A DNA stretch of 64,000 nucleotides from CAYQSU01 sp964420325 (lineage in GTDB: Bacteria; Pseudomonadota; Alphaproteobacteria; Rhodospirillales; Defluviicoccaceae), in NCBI GenBank assembly GCA_964420325.1, contig CAYQSU010000007.1, positions 1 to 64,000 on the forward strand, given 5' to 3'. The notes beneath the pieces are model-generated. The model was not told the origin of the DNA, did not search any database, and worked only from the letters and a program-made list of their open reading frames with translations. The translations under genes were made by a program, and so were the position numbers. Shown one piece after another: positions 46,253 through 55,703 of the stretch; position 1 is the first letter of the stretch; every line of letters starts with the position of its first letter.

Positions 46253-48301
46253 ATGCGGAACCGGTGGTCGGACCATGACGCCGAAGCGGCTGTCGAACGC
46301 CATGCCGCCGCGGGCGTCGGCAGAGACGTGGCGCTCAGGACCTATACCACCCGGCTTCTTGGTAGCGAGCCCGCCCTGGTCATTCACGGCGGCGGCAACA
46401 CGTCGGTGAAGACGACGATGCGGGAGGTCACCGGCGACGTCGTCGACGTCATTTGTGTCAAGGGCAGCGGCTGGGACATGGCGGCCATCGAGCCGCCCGG
46501 CCTTCCCGCCGTTCGCCTTCAGCCCCTGCTGAGCCTGGCCGCCCTCGACGCCCTTACGGACGAGGAGATGGTCAACGCGCAACGGGCGAACCTGCTGGAC
46601 TCGACCGCGCCCAACCCCTCCGTGGAAACCCTTCTGCACGCGTTCCTGCCCCACAGGTTCATCGACCACACCCACGCGAACGCGGTGCTGGCGCTGTCCG
46701 ACCAGCCCGAGGGCGACGCCATCTGCCGGGAGGTCTTTGGCGACAGCATGGGCTACGTCCCCTACATCATGCCCGGCTTCGCGCTCGCAAAAAGGGCGCT
46801 CGAGATCTTTCGCGACGATCCCGACGTCGACGGTCTCATCCTCCTCAAGCACGGCATCTTCACCTTCGGCGAGACGGCCGAGGAAGCCTACGAACGGATG
46901 ATCGACAAGGTGACCCTGGCCGAGCACCGCATCGCCACGGCCGGTCGCAAGATCTTTCCATCCGCCCAGCTGCGCAACCGGATCGCGCCCGCCGCGACGG
47001 TGGCACCGATGCTGCGCGGCCTTGCCGCGATCGACCGCGGCGGCGGGGAATTCACCCGCTGGATCCTCGACTTCCGCTGCGACCCGGCAATCCTCAACTT
47101 CGTCAACGGCGACGACCTCCCCCGCTACGGCTGGCCGGGAACGGCGACGCCGGACCACGTCATCCGCACCAAGGCGAAGCCGCTGATCGTGCCGCCGCCG
47201 GCCGCCGACCGTCTCGCCGAGTTCAGGACCGGCGCGCACGCGGCGATGGCCGCCTACGAGGCCGAGTACCACGCCTACTTCGAGCGCAACAATGCACGCC
47301 AAGCGCAGCCGAGGACGGAACTCGATCCGATCCCGCGGGTCATTCTGGTCCCCGGCCTCGGGCTGTTCGGGCTCGGCGCCTCGGCAACCGCTGCCGCCGT
47401 GGCCGCCGACCTCGCCGAAACCAACATCGACGTGATCAGTGCCGCCGAGGGCATGTCCCGATACGAAGTCATTCCGGAACCGGACATCTTTGACATCGAG
47501 TACTGGTCACTGGAGCAGGCCAAGCTCGGCACGGACCGGCCGAGACCCCTCGACCGCCACATCGTCGTCGTCACCGGCGGCGCGTCGGGAATCGGCGCCG
47601 CGACGGCGGCAGCGTTCCGCGCCGAGGGCGCAGAGGTGGCGGTAGTGGATATTGACGGTGCGGGGGTGGAAAGAGTTGCATCGGGCATCGGCGCGCTCGG
47701 GCTCGCGTGCGACGTCACCAGCGCGGTGTCGGTCCGCGACGCGTTCGACAGGGTCGCCGAAGCCTTCGGCGGCGTCGACATCGTCGTCTCCAATGCCGGC
47801 GCAGCCTGGCAGGGACGCATCGGTGACGTGCCGGACGCGCGGCTCAGGGAAAGCTTCGAGCTCAACTTCTTTGCCCACCAGACGGTCGCGCAGAACGCCG
47901 TGCGCATCATGCGGGAGCAAGGCACCGGCGGTTGCCTGCTATTCAACGTATCCAAGCAGGCCATCAATCCCGGGCCGGAGTTCGGTCCCTACGGGCTGCC
48001 GAAAGCGGCAACGCTGGCGCTGATGCGCCAGTACGCCCTCGATCACGGCGGGGAAGGCATCCGCGCGTCGGCCGTCAACGCCGACCGGATCCGCACCGGG
48101 CTCCTCACCGATCGAATGGTGGCCGAGCGCGCGAGAGCGCGCGGGGTCAGCGAGGACATGTACATGGCGGGCAACCTGCTGCGCCAGGAGGTCACCGCCG
48201 AGGATGTCGCGCGCGCCTTCGTCCATCTCGCGCTGTCGCGCCGGACCACCGCCGCCGTGCTCACGGTCGACGGCGGCAACATCGCGGCGGCGTTGCGCTG
48301 A
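46253..48301 (+). CDS. Bifunctional aldolase / short-chain dehydrogenase (rhamnulose-1-P aldolase type)
   Basis: A 682-residue fusion. The N-terminal class-II aldolase domain (about residues 1-400) has RLLGSEPALVIHGGGNTSVK and the zinc ligands in FIDHTHANAVLALSD. The C-terminal SDR domain starts near 435 with IVVVTGGASGIGAATAA, and has SNAGAAWQG and YGLPKAATLALMRQYAL (the YxxxK pair). Such fusions split a sugar-1-phosphate and oxidise the released aldehyde, best known from rhamnose or fucose catabolism. No other rha genes are near. The ATG at 46253 has CGGGGAGAG upstream. Confidence 0.92.
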   Translation: MRNRWSDHDAEAAVERHAAAGVGRDVALRTYTTRLLGSEPALVIHGGGNTSVKTTMREVTGDVVDVICVKGSGWDMAAIEPPGLPAVRLQPLLSLAALDALTDEEMVNAQRANLLDSTAPNPSVETLLHAFLPHRFIDHTHANAVLALSDQPEGDAICREVFGDSMGYVPYIMPGFALAKRALEIFRDDPDVDGLILLKHGIFTFGETAEEAYERMIDKVTLAEHRIATAGRKIFPSAQLRNRIAPAATVAPMLRGLAAIDRGGGEFTRWILDFRCDPAILNFVNGDDLPRYGWPGTATPDHVIRTKAKPLIVPPPAADRLAEFRTGAHAAMAAYEAEYHAYFERNNARQAQPRTELDPIPRVILVPGLGLFGLGASATAAAVAADLAETNIDVISAAEGMSRYEVIPEPDIFDIEYWSLEQAKLGTDRPRPLDRHIVVVTGGASGIGAATAAAFRAEGAEVAVVDIDGAGVERVASGIGALGLACDVTSAVSVRDAFDRVAEAFGGVDIVVSNAGAAWQGRIGDVPDARLRESFELNFFAHQTVAQNAVRIMREQGTGGCLLFNVSKQAINPGPEFGPYGLPKAATLALMRQYALDHGGEGIRASAVNADRIRTGLLTDRMVAERARARGVSEDMYMAGNLLRQEVTAEDVARAFVHLALSRRTTAAVLTVDGGNIAAALR

Positions 48302-48434
48302 CGGGATCAGGCGGGGAAAATCGACCGGAGACTTGACGGTTCACGGTTGGGATTGCGGGGCCGTGGTGCTAGACTTCCCAGTGTGCTCGCTCGACGCTCG
48401 GGCGTTTTCTCTTTGGGGCTAAGGGGTCAACACG

Positions 48435-48836
48435 ATGCTGCGCAGAACGACGCTTACCCGAGGCTTGGCCGGAGTGCTGCTGTCGGCGACGCTCGCCTTG
48501 ACCGGCGAATCCGGCGCGACCGCGGCCGAGGAGCAGGTCAGCTTCAAACTGGACGTGTACCCGATCCTGGAAAGCCGCTGCGTCGCCTGCCACAACCCGG
48601 GCGGTGACGGCTACGGAGCCAGCGGTCTCGACCTGAGCAGCTACCAGGGATTGATAAAGGGCACCAAGTACGGCCCGATCGTCGTCCCGGGCGATCCGCT
48701 CACCAGCAACCTCAACGTCCTGGTCGAAGGCCGGGCTTCACCCGAGATCCGCATGCCTCACGACCAGCGGCCGCTTCTCCGATATCAGACGCTGATCATC
48801 CGCGACTGGGTGAAGCAGGGCGCCAGCGACAACTGA
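48435..48836 (+). CDS. Periplasmic monohaem cytochrome c (planctomycete-type domain)
   Basis: A 133-residue exported protein. Signal peptide MLRRTTLTRGLAGVLLSATL and onward, then VYPILESRCVACHNPGG with a CxxCH haem motif, YQGLIKGTKYGPIVVPGDPL and EIRMPHDQRPLLRYQTLIIR ending IRDWVKQGA. This is the layout of the cytochrome c domain often called PSCyt1. The late methionine of IRMP probably gives the second haem-iron ligand. It is convergent with the bc1 operon, with which it may exchange electrons. Confidence 0.9.
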   Translation: MLRRTTLTRGLAGVLLSATLALTGESGATAAEEQVSFKLDVYPILESRCVACHNPGGDGYGASGLDLSSYQGLIKGTKYGPIVVPGDPLTSNLNVLVEGRASPEIRMPHDQRPLLRYQTLIIRDWVKQGASDN

Positions 48837-48851
48837 CCCGCGCCGGACGGC

Positions 48852-48876
48852 CCGCCGCCGCGATCCACGGCGGCGG
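48852..48876. terminator. Bidirectional hairpin between cytochrome c and bc1 operon
   Basis: A perfect 9-base-pair inverted repeat (CCGCCGCCG and CGGCGGCGG) with a seven-base loop, exactly between two convergent genes. There is no T run on either side. Confidence 0.5.
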
Positions 48877-48884
48877 TGTCGGGC

Positions 48885-49685
48885 TCAGTGGATGTCGGAC
48901 CAGATCCTCTTCTTCACGGCGTACAGCATCGCCGTCAGCACGATCGTGAACAGCAGGACCATGACGCCGAGGCGCTTGCGCTCCTCCATGTTGGGATCCG
49001 CCGCCCAGGACAGGAAGGTGGCGAGGTCGTCGGCAAGCTGGTCCACGGACGCTTCTGTCCCGTCGGCGTACTCGACGGCGCCCTCGTACAGCGGCGGCGC
49101 CATGGCGATCTGACGGCCCGGGAAGTACTCGTTGTAGTACATCCCTTCCATGAGCTCGACGCCGGCCGGCGGTTCTTCCTCGTAGCCCGTCAGCAACGCG
49201 TGCACATAGTCGGCGCCGTAGGGGCGGAATTTCGTTCCCCGGAACACGGACTCCCCGGCCCGGGCCTTGGTGATCAGCGACAGATCGGGGGGCCACGCCC
49301 CGGCATTGGCCGCGCGCGCCGCCTGCTCGTTCGCATACGGCGAGGGAAACCGGTCGAAGGCCTTCCCCGGGCGCATGAACATGTCGCCCTCGTCGTTCGG
49401 CCCGTCCTCGACCTCGTACGCGGCCGCCAGCTCCTCGACGTGTTCTTCGCTGAGCCCGATGCCCGTCAGGTTGCGGAAATGCACGAGCTCGAGCGAATGG
49501 CAGCTGGCGCAGACCTGTCGATAGACTTCGAGGCCGCGCTGCACCGCCGCCCGGTCGAAGGTGCCGAACAGCCCGGAGAAACTCCACTGCCTGGCCGGGG
49601 CCAGGGTGACCTCGGCGGCCGAGACGCTCCCCGCCGCCGAAACCATCAGCAGAGCCCCTGCGAGCCCGATAAGTCCTCTCTTCAT
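48885..49685 (-). CDS. petC: Cytochrome c1 of the bc1 complex
   Basis: A 266-residue subunit of ubiquinol-cytochrome c reductase. Signal peptide [20 protein letters not shown], haem motif CASCH at residues 59-63, then GGG-type c1 sequences [20 protein letters not shown] and the methionine-ligand region [17 protein letters not shown]. The C-terminal anchor [20 protein letters not shown] holds it to the membrane. The ATG overlaps the cytochrome b stop codon by four bases. Confidence 0.95.
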   Translation of the reverse strand: MKRGLIGLAGALLMVSAAGSVSAAEVTLAPARQWSFSGLFGTFDRAAVQRGLEVYRQVCASCHSLELVHFRNLTGIGLSEEHVEELAAAYEVEDGPNDEGDMFMRPGKAFDRFPSPYANEQAARAANAGAWPPDLSLITKARAGESVFRGTKFRPYGADYVHALLTGYEEEPPAGVELMEGMYYNEYFPGRQIAMAPPLYEGAVEYADGTEASVDQLADDLATFLSWAADPNMEERKRLGVMVLLFTIVLTAMLYAVKKRIWSDIH

Positions 49686-50959
49686 TCTGCAGCCTCCGCG
49701 ACCACTCCGGTTCCTCCGCCGACGGCGGCACTGATGCTGGAAGGAAGCGCCAAGGGACGCTCGAACAATCCCAGCAAGGGAATAACGACAAGGAAATGTG
49801 CGAAATAGTAGGCCGTCGCCAGCTGCCCGATGACGAGCCACGTGCCCTCCGGTGGATGGGCTCCGACGATCCCCAACAGCACGCAGTCGGCGACGAAGAT
49901 CCAGAAGAACATCTTGTAATAGGGCCGGAACCGGGCGCTCCGCACCGGCGAGCGATCCAGCCAGGGCAGAATCAGCAGGATCAGGATGGACGCGAACATC
50001 AAGACGACGCCGATCAGCTTCGCCGACAGGAACCAGACGTCGAAGGTGATGGCACGCAGAATGGCGTAATACGGGAGAAAGTACCATTCCGGGACGATGT
50101 GCGGCGGGGTCACCAGCGGGTTGGCCGGCACGTAGTTGATCGGCTCGCTGGCGAGGTCAGGCAGGAAGAACACGAAGAAGAAATACAGGATCAGGAACAG
50201 ACCCATCCCGTAGAGATCCTTCGCAGTGTAGTACGGCGTGAACGGAATGGTGTCCTGCGGGCTCTTGACGTCGATTCCGAGCGGGTTGTTCGACTTTTTT
50301 ACATGAAGCGCCCAGAGGTGCAGAAAGACCAAGGCAAAAATCACGAACGGAAGGAGATAGTGAAGGGCGTAGAACCGGTTGAGGGTCGGGTTGTCGACCG
50401 CGAAGCCGCCCCACAGCCAAGTGACGATGGCATCGCCGACCAAGGGGATGGCCGAGAACAGGCTGGTGATCACCTTCGCCGCCCAGTAGCTCATCTGCCC
50501 CCAAGGCAGCACGTAGCCCATGAAGGCGGTCGCCATCATCGCCAACAGGATGACGACACCGATGATCCACAGGAGCTCCCGCGGTGGCTTGTAGGAGCCG
50601 TAGTAGAGCCCGCGAAAGATGTGGATATAGACGACGAGGAAGAACATCGACCCGCCGTTCATATGCAGGTAGCGCATCAGCCAGCCGTAGTTCACGTCCC
50701 GCATGATGCGCTCGACGCTCAAGAATGCGTGGTCGACATGCGGCGTGTAATGCATGGCGAGGAAGATGCCGGTCGCGATCATGATGACGAGCGCCACGCC
50801 GGCGAGAGAGCCGAAGTTCCACCAGTAGTTCAAATTGCGGGGAGCCGGATAATCGACCAGATGCTCCTGCATCATGGTGAATACGGGCATCCGGTCGTCG
50901 AACCAGCGGATGAACGGGTTCTTCCAGGTGTACGTCTGCTTTGCGGTTGCCATCGCCAA
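49682..50959 (-). CDS. petB: Cytochrome b of the bc1 complex
   Basis: A 425-residue membrane protein of eight helices that carries two b haems and the quinol sites. Family features: [20 protein letters not shown], the helix-B His in [34 protein letters not shown], the Qo PEWY motif in [14 protein letters not shown] and the helix-D His in YALHYLLPF. Start 50959, or the ATG at 50953. It is six bases from the Rieske gene and overlaps the cytochrome c1 gene, so petABC is one transcript. Confidence 0.96.
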   Translation of the reverse strand: MAMATAKQTYTWKNPFIRWFDDRMPVFTMMQEHLVDYPAPRNLNYWWNFGSLAGVALVIMIATGIFLAMHYTPHVDHAFLSVERIMRDVNYGWLMRYLHMNGGSMFFLVVYIHIFRGLYYGSYKPPRELLWIIGVVILLAMMATAFMGYVLPWGQMSYWAAKVITSLFSAIPLVGDAIVTWLWGGFAVDNPTLNRFYALHYLLPFVIFALVFLHLWALHVKKSNNPLGIDVKSPQDTIPFTPYYTAKDLYGMGLFLILYFFFVFFLPDLASEPINYVPANPLVTPPHIVPEWYFLPYYAILRAITFDVWFLSAKLIGVVLMFASILILLILPWLDRSPVRSARFRPYYKMFFWIFVADCVLLGIVGAHPPEGTWLVIGQLATAYYFAHFLVVIPLLGLFERPLALPSSISAAVGGGTGVVAEAAE

Positions 50960-50965
50960 TGTCTC

Positions 50966-51520
50966 TCAGCCGATGCGGATCGTGGAGTCGTCGACAAACC
51001 CGTAAGGCGGAACGTCGAGATTGGTCGGTGCCGGGCCCTTGCGGATCCTGCCCGACGTGTCGTAGTGCGATCCGTGGCAGGGACAGAACCAACCGCCGTA
51101 CTCGCCCTTCGGATCGGTCGGCTTCTGGCCCAGGGGGATGCAACCGAGATGCGTGCAGACGCCGACCATGACCAGCCACTGCGGCTTCTGGACGCGATCC
51201 TCGTCGGGCTCCGGATGGGGCAGGGCGGCAAGGTCGACTGCGCGCGCCTCGTCGATCTCGGCCTGGGTCCGGTGGCGGATGAACACCGGCGATCCGCGCC
51301 ACACCACGGTGATCGCCTGTCCTTCCTCGATCGGCGATAGATCGACGCCGGTCTGGGCGAGGGCGAGCGTGTCCTTGGCCGGGTTCATGCTGTCGATGAA
51401 CGGCCAGAGGGCCAAGGCTGTGCCGACGAGCCCGACGGCGGCCGTGGAGATCAGCAGGAAATCCCGTCGTGTTTCCCCTTCGCCCGAGTGCTCAGGAGAC
51501 GCCGGTGCCGAGTTTGCCAT
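50966..51520 (-). CDS. petA: Rieske iron-sulfur subunit of the bc1 complex
   Basis: A 184-residue protein. The Tat-type N-terminus GETRRDFLLISTAAVGLVGT anchors it to the membrane, and the cluster ligands are in VCTHLGCIPLG and FCPCHGSHYDTSGR (two Cys, two His, plus the disulfide pair). It moves electrons from quinol to cytochrome c1. First gene of the petABC operon; the promoter candidate lies at 51622-51651. Confidence 0.96.
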   Translation of the reverse strand: MANSAPASPEHSGEGETRRDFLLISTAAVGLVGTALALWPFIDSMNPAKDTLALAQTGVDLSPIEEGQAITVVWRGSPVFIRHRTQAEIDEARAVDLAALPHPEPDEDRVQKPQWLVMVGVCTHLGCIPLGQKPTDPKGEYGGWFCPCHGSHYDTSGRIRKGPAPTNLDVPPYGFVDDSTIRIG

Positions 51521-51828
51521 GGGAAACCACCCTTACCTGATCCCTGCCGGGAAACCGCCGGCAAGGCCTTGGACCTCTCCACACATGCAGCCCTCGAGAG
51601 AGCATGTCAATGGTGCGGTGCAGCATAGCGGCTTTCCTTGACGGAAATCAACGCCGCTGTCGAACGCCGATCGAGCCGGCCGCCGAGTGGCTCCCCCCAC
51701 ATCGCGAGCCGTTCCGATCCTGCGTGTCGGTATACTGAAAACACCGAACGGTGCAAACGGCGCAGGTGGGTCAAGCGCCCTTGTGCCGGGCATCGCGACG
51801 CCTGACAACGGAACCGGACTGCGAAGCC
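51521..51828. other. Divergent intergenic region petA / trmL
   Basis: About 300 bases holding the petABC promoter candidate and, facing right, a lone TATACT at 51731-51736 without a good -35, which may be the -10 for trmL. I see no gene here; the frame that runs through from 51687 is the upstream extension of hemF. Confidence 0.4.
51622..51651 (-). promoter_or_regulatory. Promoter candidate for petABC
   Basis: On the minus strand TTGATT (51646-51651) and TATGCT (51622-51627) are 18 bases apart, about 100 bases before the Rieske ATG. Four of six consensus bases match in each hexamer. Confidence 0.35.
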
Positions 51829-52299
51829 ATGCGTCTCCTTCTGTTTCAGCCGGACATTCCGCAGAACACCGCCGCCATGATGAGGACGGCCGCCTGTCTC
51901 GGGATCGCCGTCGAGGTGATCGAGCCGTGCGGCTTTCTCTTCGGCGACCGCCAGTTCCGCCGTGCAGGATTGGACTACCTCGACCACGTCACCCTCGTGC
52001 GCCACCCTTCGTGGGAGGCATTCTGCGGCGCGCGCCGGAACGACGACGGGGCTCGCATCGTCCTCCTCACCAAGCGTGCCCCCGTCTCGTACACCGCCTT
52101 TCGGTTCCACGACGACGACCTCTTGATGGTCGGACGGGAAACCGCAGGCGTCCCCGAGACGATCCATGCCGCCGTCGATGCCAGGGTCGCCATCCCGATG
52201 CGGCCGGAGCTGCGTTCGCTCAACGTCGCCGTGGCGGCCGCCATGGTGCTCGGCGAGGCGCTGCGGCAGACGGCGGGATTTCCCGGAGACCGGCCGTGA
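51829..52299 (+). CDS. trmL: tRNA (cytidine(34)-2'-O)-methyltransferase, TrmL
   Basis: A 156-residue SPOUT methyltransferase that 2'-O-methylates the wobble base of tRNA-Leu. Motifs: LLLFQPDIPQNTAAMMRTAA, then IEPCGFLFGDRQFRRAGLDY, LLMVGRETAGVPETIHAAVD and the knot-forming MRPELRSLNVAVAAAMVLGE. Start ATG at 51829. Its stop overlaps the GTG start of hemF by four bases. Confidence 0.94.
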   Translation: MRLLLFQPDIPQNTAAMMRTAACLGIAVEVIEPCGFLFGDRQFRRAGLDYLDHVTLVRHPSWEAFCGARRNDDGARIVLLTKRAPVSYTAFRFHDDDLLMVGRETAGVPETIHAAVDARVAIPMRPELRSLNVAVAAAMVLGEALRQTAGFPGDRP

Positions 52300-53138
52300 C
52301 CGAGCCGAGCGTGGACCGCAAGGCCCGCGCCTCCGCCTGGTTTGCGGAGATTCGCGACCGGCTGGTCGCAGCGTTCGAGGCCATCGAAGCAGAGGGCGAA
52401 GGCCCCAGCCCGCCCGGCCGCTTCGAGGTCAAGCGGTGGCATCGTCCAGGGGGCGGCGGCGGCGTCGCGTCGATCCTCCGCGGCCGCGTCCTCGAGAAGG
52501 CCGGCGTCAACGTGTCAACCGTCGAAGGCACGTTTCCTGAGCCGCTCCGGCAGGAGATCCCGGGGGCGTCTGAAGATCCCCGGTTCTGGGCCTCGGGCGT
52601 GTCCGTCGTCGTCCATCCGCGCTCGCCGAAGGTGCCGGCGGCGCACATGAACACGCGAATGATCGTTACCACCAAGAGCTGGTTCGGCGGCGGCGCGGAC
52701 CTGACGCCCGTGTTCGCGGTCGAGGAGGACAGTCGCGCCTTCCATGCCGCGCTCAGAGCGGCCTGCGACGCCCACGACCCGACCTACCACGGCCGGTTCA
52801 ACGCTTGGTGCGACGACTACTTCCGCATCGCGCATCGGGGCGAGACCCGCGGTGTCGGTGGCATCTTCTTCGATGATCTCGCCTCGGCGCGCTGGCAGGA
52901 CGACTTCGCCTTCATCCAGGACGTCGGCCTCGCCTTTCTCGACGTCTATCCCGGGCTTGTGCGGCGGCGGATGGGAGAGCCCTGGACCGATGACGACCGC
53001 CGAGCCCAGCTCGTCAAGCGCGGTCGCTACGTCGAGTTCAACCTGGTCTACGACCGGGGCACGCGGTTCGGGCTGATGACGGGGGGCGACCCCGATGCGG
53101 TCCTGATGTCGTTGCCGCCCCTCGCCGCCTGGCCCTAG
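52296..53138 (+). CDS. hemF: Oxygen-dependent coproporphyrinogen III oxidase
   Basis: A 280-residue enzyme that converts coproporphyrinogen III to protoporphyrinogen IX with oxygen in haem synthesis. It has GRFEVKRWHRPGGGGGVASI, AAHMNTRMIVTTKSWFGGGA with DLTPVF, GVGGIFFDDLASARWQDDFA and LVKRGRYVEFNLVYDRGTRF, all hallmark segments. The GTG start has CCCGGAGACC upstream and overlaps trmL. Its position beside the bc1 operon fits haem supply for respiration. Confidence 0.96.
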   Translation: MTEPSVDRKARASAWFAEIRDRLVAAFEAIEAEGEGPSPPGRFEVKRWHRPGGGGGVASILRGRVLEKAGVNVSTVEGTFPEPLRQEIPGASEDPRFWASGVSVVVHPRSPKVPAAHMNTRMIVTTKSWFGGGADLTPVFAVEEDSRAFHAALRAACDAHDPTYHGRFNAWCDDYFRIAHRGETRGVGGIFFDDLASARWQDDFAFIQDVGLAFLDVYPGLVRRRMGEPWTDDDRRAQLVKRGRYVEFNLVYDRGTRFGLMTGGDPDAVLMSLPPLAAWP

Positions 53139-53213
53139 GACCGCACGGGCTCGCATCCGGGAATCTGCAGCGATCCACGGCGCGGGGGTCAACGGATGTC
53201 GGCACCGGCACGA

Positions 53214-53252
53214 CGCCTCTGCCCGGTCGGACGGAGTCGCGCCGCAGAGGCG
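53214..53252. terminator. Inverted repeat between convergent hemF and unknown gene
   Basis: CGCCTCTGC (53214-53222) and GCAGAGGCG (53244-53252) are a perfect 9-base inverted repeat with a 21-base loop, in the convergent gap after hemF. The long loop makes terminator function uncertain. Confidence 0.3.
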
Positions 53253-53270
53253 CGGCTCCGCACGCGGCTT

Positions 53271-54656
53271 CTAGCGGCGGAGCTCGGCAATGCCGAGCTC
53301 CTCCCACAGCCAGCGGAAGTCGTGGGGCTCCTGACCGAGCACACGGGCGCGATGTCCGTCGCGGTTCTCGAGGCGCTTCAGCCACTCCGCCAACTTCGAG
53401 CGGCGGGATCGGCTGCGCGCGGCCTGGCGGGGCGTCTTGCCGTCGAGGTCAGGAAGTTTCTTTCCGAGGCTTCGGCGGAGACGATCACGGATGGCGCTCT
53501 CGCTCTCGTCGGCGTGCGTCGTCAACTCGTCCGCCCCGATGCCGAAGGTGTAGCGCTCGAGGAGGCTCAGCAGAGTTCTCACCTCGGTGGTCGGCGCGTC
53601 GGTCAGGTCGCCGACGACATCGGCGATCAACGCCCGGGCGCGTTCAGCCGCCGGCGGCGCGAAGGCCAGAGTCACCAGCGAGGTCTCGGTCAGCTCGATA
53701 CCGACCATCCCCTGCAGCGTCGCCATCTCCCCGGCCGCGGCCGCCTCGCCCGCCGATGCCGGCGACGCCTCGTTCTCGCTATCGTCAACGTGCCATTCCC
53801 ACCTCGGACGGCCGGCGCTCTCGCGCGTCAGCTCGGGCTCGGCATTGAGCCGCCGCTCGATCTCGCCTCGATTGGTGTCCGCGACGGGATACTCGGCGCA
53901 GTGGACCGGGATCTTGTCCGCCTCGGGAACCGCCAGAGTCCCCAGCGGGTCCCAACCGGCAATCAGCATCTCGGACAACCAGTGGTGAGTCAGGAACGGG
54001 CATACGGCACTGAGAAGGCGGTCTATCTCCAGCCCTGCCTCTCCTTCCCTGCCCGCGGCATTCGGAAACGGCCTGCCCTCCTTCTTCAGCCGCGCGTGCG
54101 CCCGATTCAGGCCGGCCGCCAGGGTGTCGGCGGTCTCCATCGGAAACGGAAGCACGCTCGGGGCGAAGTGGCAGCGGTCGCCGAAATCGAGCACGCGCGC
54201 TGCTATCCGATCCCAGCGCGCCGCCGTTTCGTAGGCGTCGAAGTCGTCGACACGGATGCTCTCGCCCTCGCGGATCATGTCGCGGACGACGACGTGGCTG
54301 CCGGGAACGAGATCGACGATCTCGTAGAGGCTCATCACCGACGATCTGAGCGCCCTGAGCCAGCGCTTCGCCGCACCTGACTCGCGGAAGCCGCGGCGCT
54401 TGAGATAGTCGTCGATCGGGTTGCGGCCGTCCGGCTCGTAGACGCCGGTGAGGAAGTCCTCGATGGCGGTGGCGACGGCAAGCATGGCGTAATGGGCCCC
54501 GATCTTCTCACCCAGATCCTCCATGTCGACCTTGTGCTCGTCGCAGACCGGCGACAGATGGGCCTTGATAGTCTCGTGGAGAGGCCCCTGCCACTCCTCG
54601 CGCTGGATCCACTTCTGAATGCCGGTGATGGCCTTTTCCGCCCCCGGTGCAGCCAT
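53271..54656 (-). CDS. Unknown 461-residue protein
   Basis: The ATG at 54656 has AGGAGG upstream; the frame opens earlier but that part is not supported. The N-terminal half is mostly helical (WIQREEWQGPLHETIKAHLS, IGAHYAMLAVATAIEDFLTG) followed by a globular region (SLYEIVDLVPGSHVVVRDMI, RCHFAPSVLPFPMETADTL). The C-terminus contains LPDLDGKTPRQAARSRSRRS, a motif seen at the end of YecA/SEC-C-like and MbcA-like proteins, but I cannot name the family. No signal or membrane segment, so cytoplasmic. It is divergent from the YkgJ gene. Confidence 0.75.
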   Translation of the reverse strand: MAAPGAEKAITGIQKWIQREEWQGPLHETIKAHLSPVCDEHKVDMEDLGEKIGAHYAMLAVATAIEDFLTGVYEPDGRNPIDDYLKRRGFRESGAAKRWLRALRSSVMSLYEIVDLVPGSHVVVRDMIREGESIRVDDFDAYETAARWDRIAARVLDFGDRCHFAPSVLPFPMETADTLAAGLNRAHARLKKEGRPFPNAAGREGEAGLEIDRLLSAVCPFLTHHWLSEMLIAGWDPLGTLAVPEADKIPVHCAEYPVADTNRGEIERRLNAEPELTRESAGRPRWEWHVDDSENEASPASAGEAAAAGEMATLQGMVGIELTETSLVTLAFAPPAAERARALIADVVGDLTDAPTTEVRTLLSLLERYTFGIGADELTTHADESESAIRDRLRRSLGKKLPDLDGKTPRQAARSRSRRSKLAEWLKRLENRDGHRARVLGQEPHDFRWLWEELGIAELRR

Positions 54657-54815
54657 GCCCGGTCCTCCTCGGTCCGCCCCCGGCAATTCAGCACAAACCG
54701 TGTGCGACAGCAACCGTGCGGGAAGACGCGAAGCTTTCCGCCGATCTTCCGGCTTCTGCGCGAGCCGGCGGTGTGGCATGCTCGCGACTCGGCCCCGTTC
54801 CGGGTGAAGGGAACC

Positions 54816-55640
54816 ATGCACGGCCCCTCAGGTCCCCGGCCGCCGGCGCCGACCCGCCAGCAGCGCCGGCGCCAACGGCAGGACGACGCCAAACGCTTGG
54901 CCAAGCTGGCACGCTCGGCGCCGGCGCCTTCGCCGGCGGCGCTCGCGGAGCAGGCGGAGGTCTTTCACGCCGTGCTTGCGAAGGACGCCGATCTGGTGCG
55001 CGCGAGCCGCGCCGCCGACGCTGCGCACCGCGGCTTCGACCAGAGCCTCGCCCGTCATTTCAGGGACCCTGGGATCGCCTGCCGCAAGGGTTGCGCCTTC
55101 TGCTGCCACGCCTACGTCGCGGTCTCGGCGCCCGAGGCGCTCCTGGCGGCGCAAAGACTGCGCTCCCTGCCGGAGCCCGAGCGCACGCTGGCGGCCGCCC
55201 GCGTCCGGGAGATCGACCACCGTACCCGCGAGCTCGCGCCCCGAGACCGCGCCGGCCGCTGGATTCCCTGCCCGATGCTGGAGGACGGCCGCTGCCGCAT
55301 CTATGACGTCCGGCCGTTCAGCTGCCGGGCCGAGATGTCGATGGATGCCGGGGCGTGCGAGTCGCTCGCCGCCGGCAAGGACGCACGCGTCCGATCCCCG
55401 GCCTTGGCACCGGCGCTGAAGATCATGTACTCGACCGCGCTTGCCGTGGCCGCTCGCCGCGCCGGCCTCAGTGGAGGCGTCTACGAGTTCAATGCCGCGC
55501 TCAGGATCGCGCTCGACGGCGACGACACCGAAGCGCGCTGGCTCGCCGGCGAGGACGTGTTCGCCGCCGCCGTAATCCATCCCGAGGCGCGAGACGCAAT
55601 CGACCGGGCTCTCAGGCCCCGGTCTGCGCCCGACGCCTAG
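54816..55640 (+). CDS. YkgJ-family cysteine-cluster protein
   Basis: A 274-residue protein. A basic Ala/Arg-rich N-terminal helix (RQQRRRQRQDDAKRLAKLAR) precedes the metal-binding cysteine cluster: GIACRKGCAFCCHAYVAVSA, then IPCPMLEDGRCRIYDVRPFS with a final CR, eight or so cysteines as in the Fe-S or zinc-binding YkgJ/CxxCxxCC family. Function unknown in general. The ATG at 54816 has GTGAAGGGAACC upstream. Confidence 0.9.
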   Translation: MHGPSGPRPPAPTRQQRRRQRQDDAKRLAKLARSAPAPSPAALAEQAEVFHAVLAKDADLVRASRAADAAHRGFDQSLARHFRDPGIACRKGCAFCCHAYVAVSAPEALLAAQRLRSLPEPERTLAAARVREIDHRTRELAPRDRAGRWIPCPMLEDGRCRIYDVRPFSCRAEMSMDAGACESLAAGKDARVRSPALAPALKIMYSTALAVAARRAGLSGGVYEFNAALRIALDGDDTEARWLAGEDVFAAAVIHPEARDAIDRALRPRSAPDA

Positions 55641-55703
55641 CCCCGGGCGCGGACCGAACTCGCCCGAACCTGCCCACGGCGGCCGTCGCCAGGGCAGGGC
55701 GCA

